Positions 6,351 to 9,069 of a stretch of DNA of 9,069 bases are shown here, in pieces. A program made the translations under genes and the position numbers. This DNA comes from Methylotenera sp. (lineage in GTDB: Bacteria > Pseudomonadota > Gammaproteobacteria > Burkholderiales > Methylophilaceae), in assembly GCA_013816325.1 (NCBI GenBank), contig JACDEP010000087.1, positions 1 through 9,069 on the forward strand, given 5' to 3'. The number at the start of each line of letters is the position of its first letter. The stretch's first letter is position 1. The notes below the pieces were generated by a model, which was given only the letters and a program-made list of their open reading frames with translations, was not told where the DNA came from and made no database searches.

Positions 6351-6743
6351 CTAGTCACTGGTGTGATTAGAGAATCTCGCTGCTTCAGTCTCAATAGTTT
6401 CGATAGCTAAGTCAAAATCCATTGATTTATCAAAGAAATGTTTAACCCCGAGATTTTTTGCTAGTGTGCGGTATTGCGGATGCGCATGATTCGTCAACAT
6501 TACAAAAACCGGAGGAGAAAAGGGATATCCTTCTCTTTGAGTATGTCGAATAACTTCAAAACCATTGCCTTGAGCAAGCTCGATATCGACCAACAGCATA
6601 TCGAATTGTTTTTCGTCTAGTAATGCAATTGCATTGTTCTGGGTTGCAGCAATGCCATCAATAGTTAGATCTGGTGAACTCACTAAGATTTCCATAAGGG
6701 CGTTACGAATTAACACAGAATCTTCCACCAACAATACTTTCAT
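6351..6743 (-). CDS. Receiver-only response regulator
   Basis: The 130-aa product is a single CheY-like receiver with no output domain. The acidic pair is Glu7-Asp8 in MKVLLVEDS, the phosphoacceptor is Asp53 in DMLLVDIELAQGNG, the switch residue is Thr84 in VFVMLTN, and the conserved lysine is Lys106 in FFDKS. It would be phosphorylated by a histidine kinase, but none lies in the window. I chose ATG 6743 because AAGAGGA precedes it and the receiver fold begins there; an in-frame ATG at 6815 would add 24 residues of unlikely His/Pro-rich sequence. It lies about 160 bp after the NarL-type regulator and only 3 bp before the membrane-anchored gene, so it probably heads the ferritin cassette and may act on those proteins directly. 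Confidence 0.92.
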   Translation of the reverse strand: MKVLLVEDSVLIRNALMEILVSSPDLTIDGIAATQNNAIALLDEKQFDMLLVDIELAQGNGFEVIRHTQREGYPFSPPVFVMLTNHAHPQYRTLAKNLGVKHFFDKSMDFDLAIETIETEAARFSNHTSD

Positions 6744-6752
6744 TGGAGTACA

Positions 6753-6759
6753 TCCTCTT
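6753..6759 (-). promoter_or_regulatory. Ribosome-binding site that fixes the receiver gene start
   Basis: AAGAGGA on the minus strand lies 9 nt before ATG 6743. It lies within the longer frame that starts at 6815, which supports the shorter protein. Confidence 0.55.
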
Positions 6760-6864
6760 GAGTGATGATGTGGAGACGCTGGCATCGTATGTGATCTGTA
6801 ATTAATATTATCCAATTGTATGCAATTTAAATTATTAATAATAGGAGGATTTCTCTTACAAAGG

Positions 6865-6902
6865 ATTACATGATTATTTATATTTATTTTTGACCATGTA
6901 AT
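6865..6902 (-). repeat. AT-rich inverted repeat directly after the NarL-type regulator stop codon
   Basis: ATTACATG (6865-6872) and CATGTAAT (6895-6902) are perfect 8-bp arms around a 22-nt AT-rich loop. One arm abuts the stop codon at 6903-6905. No T-run follows on the minus strand, so it is a poor intrinsic terminator; it might be an RNA stem between two cistrons or a binding site for the promoter of the next gene. Confidence 0.35.
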
Positions 6903-7535
6903 TTAGGAGACGAGCTCATTTTTAATAGCATAATAAGTTAAATCTGCATTCGTTTTAAGACTCATTTTCTCTAGAATTCTTGTTCTATAGGTGCTTACAG
7001 TCTTAATGCTGATATTTAACTCATTGGCAATTTCAGTAGGGCTTAGACCACCCGCCAGTTTAAAAAACACTTGGAACTCACGGTCAGACAATGTCTCATG
7101 CAATAGCTTTTCGGATGGGTGACTCAATTCGTTACTCATTAACTCAGCGAGCTCAGCGGAAATATACCGCTTACCATTGGCTATAGTCCGAATTGCCTTA
7201 ATAATTTCGTCAGAATCAGCGTCTTTAGATAAATACCCTTTGCAGCCACTTCGTATCAGGTTAAGGGCATATTGCTCTTCAGCATACCCACTTAATATCA
7301 ATACCGGCAAATCGGGTGCGGTATGTTTAAGGTCATGCAGTGTATCTACTCCATTTTTATCGGGCATAGAAATATCTAGCACTACCACATCATAATTATT
7401 ATTACGCACTAATTTAAGTGCTTCAACTCCTGAAGCCGCTTCACCTGCCACTTCTAGATCTGATTCTAATGCAATCAGGTTTCTTAATCCCTGTCTTACA
7501 ATATTATGATCGTCCACCAACAAGATTTTCTTCAT
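6903..7535 (-). CDS. NarL/FixJ-family response regulator with LuxR-type DNA-binding domain
   Basis: The 210-aa protein has a receiver (about 1-120) with Asp8-Asp9, phosphoacceptor Asp54 in VVLDISMPDKNG, Ser82 in ILSGYAEE and Lys104 in YLSKDAD. A LuxR-type helix-turn-helix follows (about 149-205): LSDREFQVFFKLAGGLSPTE, then ELNISIKTVSTYRTRILEKM with the recognition helix near 175-190. Length is normal for the family. Phosphorylation should promote dimerisation and DNA binding in the cytoplasm; the partner kinase is not in the window. It lies 83 bp after the YqjE-like gene on the same strand, possibly with its own promoter in that gap. The ribosome site is weak (GAAGGA about 14 nt upstream). 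Likely targets are the surrounding stress genes, but this is inference from position only. Confidence 0.95.
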   Translation of the reverse strand: MKKILLVDDHNIVRQGLRNLIALESDLEVAGEAASGVEALKLVRNNNYDVVVLDISMPDKNGVDTLHDLKHTAPDLPVLILSGYAEEQYALNLIRSGCKGYLSKDADSDEIIKAIRTIANGKRYISAELAELMSNELSHPSEKLLHETLSDREFQVFFKLAGGLSPTEIANELNISIKTVSTYRTRILEKMSLKTNADLTYYAIKNELVS

Positions 7536-7618
7536 AAATAGGCCAAATAGTCCTTCAATAAATGCTTACTATAATAACGGATAACAATACGTTACTGCTA
7601 TGGCCAGTATTTCTTTTA

Positions 7619-8089
7619 TTATTTTCGATCCGAACCCTCAATTTCTTCTGAAACGTTATGCAACCCATTCCTAAATAATAGCCAATCACTATGAATTTGC
7701 ATCATAGTTTTATCGAATAAAGGTTCTTTTTTCCAAGAATCGCGTAGGTATAGATAAATTCCGATACCTATCGTCAAGGGGACAATCAAAATAATGGATA
7801 AGATAATATTCCTGTCAGGGCTACCCCAAGCAATAGCAAATAACCATATCAGTCCTGTTAAACCCGAACATAACGCTGCCAGCAACATAAACATAAATCC
7901 TAGCAGGCTATTACCGAGGCGGCTTAACTCTCTGTGGAAGTTCTGTTTGAATATAAAAGCTCGACTTTCTGCAAGTAGTGCCATATTTTCCTTTACTGTC
8001 CCTAAACTATTGCCTATATCATCTTTGACGTGATTGATTTTTGAACGCAGAAATATAAAAACAGCTAATTTAAGAGCAGTTTTCCACAT
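7619..8089 (-). CDS. YqjE/holin-X-like (phage holin superfamily III) membrane protein
   Basis: The 156-aa protein has an amphipathic charged N-terminal third, a membrane hairpin (about 62-88 and 94-115, the first containing LLGFMFMLLAALCSGLTGLI), and a charged C-terminal tail (KEPLFDKTMMQIHSDWLLFR). This layout matches the YqjE/Actinobacterial holin-X group, which in spite of the name is usually chromosomal and not part of a phage. Its place right after a YqjD-type gene copies the yqjD-yqjE order of Escherichia coli and supports the call. The function is unknown; a role in the inner membrane under stress is inferred. A ribosome site AGAGGA lies 6 nt before the ATG. The gap to the YqjD-type gene is 43 bp, so the two are probably cotranscribed. 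Confidence 0.82.
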   Translation of the reverse strand: MWKTALKLAVFIFLRSKINHVKDDIGNSLGTVKENMALLAESRAFIFKQNFHRELSRLGNSLLGFMFMLLAALCSGLTGLIWLFAIAWGSPDRNIILSIILIVPLTIGIGIYLYLRDSWKKEPLFDKTMMQIHSDWLLFRNGLHNVSEEIEGSDRK

Positions 8090-8132
8090 GACAATTCCTC
8101 TTTATTATTCATTATTACAGACATAAACCAAT

Positions 8133-8573
8133 TTAAGAGTTAGATGACTGTTTAGAACCTAGAATATAACCTAGTAAGATTCCTGCACCTAGCGCTATTG
8201 CTAATGAAGTAATCGGTTTCTCTTGCACTGTTTGGACAGTACGGTCTTTGCTTACTTGATAGGCATTAGACACTTCATCTTGAACTACACCGCCAATTTC
8301 TGTAGCTTTGTCAACAATACGATTTTTTATTTCATTTGCACGGCCCATATCAGTGTACTGGGACAATAATAATTTTAAGCTAGCGATCAAATTTAATGCC
8401 TCAGCTTTAGTTTCCAGAGTTTTTTCGTTTACTTTATTGCCTAATTGCGCTGCCGCTGCTTTAGCATCATCTGCTACATCGACTGCACTTTGTTTTGCAT
8501 TATCTACGAAATTGGAAACGTTTTCTTTAACTTCATTTTTTTTCAGGTCAGGGTTGTTATTTGTATCGTACAT
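8133..8573 (-). CDS. DUF883 family protein, YqjD/ElaB-like
   Basis: The 146-aa protein is a long charged helical region (about 10-118, alanine-rich near AKAAAAQLGNKVNEKTLETK) ending in one membrane helix (about 122-139) with the family motif EKPITSLAIALGAGILLGYI. In Escherichia coli the C-tail-anchored YqjD and ElaB sit in the inner membrane, bind ribosomes and rise in stationary phase under RpoS; transfer of that role to this protein is inference. It is longer than the roughly 100-aa enterobacterial forms, the extra being in the N-terminal helix. A ribosome site (AAAGGA) precedes the ATG. It starts 36 bp after the DUF1328 gene and is followed by the YqjE-like gene, so the three very likely share a transcript. 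Confidence 0.9.
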   Translation of the reverse strand: MYDTNNNPDLKKNEVKENVSNFVDNAKQSAVDVADDAKAAAAQLGNKVNEKTLETKAEALNLIASLKLLLSQYTDMGRANEIKNRIVDKATEIGGVVQDEVSNAYQVSKDRTVQTVQEKPITSLAIALGAGILLGYILGSKQSSNS

Positions 8574-8609
8574 GATGAGTTCCTTTATGTTAATTTGATT
8601 AAATGCTAA

Positions 8610-8768
8610 CTAGCCTCTGCGGCCAAGAAAGAAAGAAATAATGGTAATGATTAAAAATACTACAAATAAGACTTTAGCGATACCAGCTGCTCCAGCAGCA
8701 ATACCACTGAACCCAAAAATCGCAGCAATAATGGCAATAATTAAAAACACAACTGTGTAGTGAAGCAT
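8610..8768 (-). CDS. DUF1328 (YtjA-like) mini membrane protein, complete copy
   Basis: This 52-aa gene is easy to miss because it is short. Translation from ATG 8768 gives MLHYTVVFLIIAIIAAIFGF, then SGIAAGAAGIAKVLFVVFLI, ending ITIISFFLGRRG and TAG. That is the complete DUF1328/YtjA pattern: two membrane helices around a small glycine/alanine hinge (SGIAAGAAGIAK) and a basic end. A good ribosome site (GGAG) sits 6-7 nt upstream. The function of the family is unknown; members are often found with stress-induced genes, and here it precedes the YqjD/YqjE pair by 36 bp. A second, divergent copy lies just upstream. Confidence 0.92.
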   Translation of the reverse strand: MLHYTVVFLIIAIIAAIFGFSGIAAGAAGIAKVLFVVFLIITIISFFLGRRG

Positions 8769-8823
8769 GATTTCTCCTTATGTAAATGGGACCACTATTG
8801 ATTGAGTTAACTCTAATTTTTTT

Positions 8824-8847
8824 CCTACAAATAAAAATCTGCCTACA
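8824..8847. repeat. Direct repeat of CCTACA (TGTAGG on the coding strand), 18 bp apart, upstream of a DUF1328 gene
   Basis: CCTACA occurs at 8824-8829 and 8842-8847. On the transcribed (minus) sense the two sites read TGTAGGCA and TGTAGGAA, 18 bp apart. They lie about 55-80 bp before the DUF1328 start, in a promoter-like position inside the 132-bp gap. This could be a regulator site; it could also be chance in AT-rich DNA. Confidence 0.3.
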
Positions 8848-8900
8848 CTTTAGGATTAAACTAATGTGACGAACAGGGGTCTTATCTCGTGCCGTCAGTA

Positions 8901-9069
8901 TTACAATGCCAAATTGATGCCTAACAATGTTATTACAACTACAATAATGGCCAAAATTAAAAATATGAAAAAGAACATCTTGGAAATTTTGGTTGCACCT
9001 GATTCCACCCCGCGAAACCCGAGTAAACCAGCTACTACTGCGATGATAAAAAATAAAATTGCATAATAG
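8901..9069 (-). CDS. DUF1328 (YtjA-like) mini membrane protein, second copy, start beyond window end
   Basis: The minus strand from the window edge reads YYAILFFIIAVVAGLLGFRG, then VESGATKISKMFFFIFLILA, then IIVVVITLLGINLAL and TAA (8901-8903): 55 residues plus one extra base. By alignment with the complete copy only one or two N-terminal residues are missing. The two membrane helices and the central G(x)xSGA..I.K hinge fit DUF1328, but the hinge is RGVESGATKISK instead of the usual SGIAAGAAGIAK, and the tail is hydrophobic instead of ending in a basic GRRG. It is separated from the next copy by 132 bp, so each may have its own promoter. The plus-strand frame at 8866-9066 is its antisense shadow. 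Confidence 0.82.
   Translation of the reverse strand, partial: YYAILFFIIAVVAGLLGFRGVESGATKISKMFFFIFLILAIIVVVITLLGINLAL

Noticed and set aside
7619..8089. Holin-like protein as a sign of a prophage
   Set aside because: No lysin, tail, integrase or attachment site is near, and the gene order matches the chromosomal yqjD-yqjE arrangement.
8867..8897. TGACG and CGTCA hairpin after the second DUF1328 gene as a terminator
   Set aside because: Only 5 bp of stem, a 21-nt loop and no T-run; too weak to call.

Overview
The window looks like ordinary chromosome from a somewhat AT-rich Gram-negative bacterium, most likely a betaproteobacterium and possibly a Methylophilaceae (Methylotenera-like) member. 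That placement is inference from protein flavour: the Aat and YgiQ sequences, a YqjD/YqjE pair, DUF1328 proteins and a DUF3147 protein. I see no rRNA, tRNA, CRISPR array, insertion sequence, phage integrase or origin. No gene-free stretch exceeds 300 bases; the longest are 4100-4288 and 6744-6902.

Left part (1-1791). The window opens inside aat (leucyl/phenylalanyl-tRNA-protein transferase, minus strand, C-terminal part missing). Diverging from it is a 69-aa protein of unknown function. This converges on a minus-strand fusion of a heavy-metal-binding HMA domain with a MauE/DoxX-like membrane domain. A small four-helix DUF3147 membrane protein diverges from the fusion gene across 52 bp.

Middle (1913-5158). 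A full-length YgiQ/UPF0313 radical SAM protein, probably started at TTG, is followed by a secreted TraB/GumN-family protein with a clear signal peptide. The TraB/GumN gene ends by overlapping, tail to tail, the last gene of the right-hand block.

Right part (5152-9069, all minus strand). Nine genes run leftwards and look like a stress and signalling island. In transcription order they are: two DUF1328 (YtjA-like) mini membrane proteins, the first cut by the window edge; a YqjD/ElaB-type DUF883 protein; a YqjE/holin-X-like membrane protein; a NarL/FixJ-type response regulator; a receiver-only response regulator; an uncharacterised membrane-anchored 154-aa protein; an encapsulated-ferritin-like (EncFtn) protein; and a DoxX-like membrane protein. 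The last four are nearly contiguous (gaps of 3, 17 and 9 bp) and probably one transcript.

The most interesting part is this last cassette. The EncFtn-like protein keeps the whole ferroxidase signature but has no recognisable encapsulin-targeting tail, and no encapsulin gene lies beside it. Instead it follows a receiver protein and an inner-membrane coiled protein whose C-terminus shares a DPxFSxYIxE motif with it. A plausible but untested reading is a membrane-associated iron-oxidation or iron-storage module under phosphorelay control, next to envelope-stress genes.
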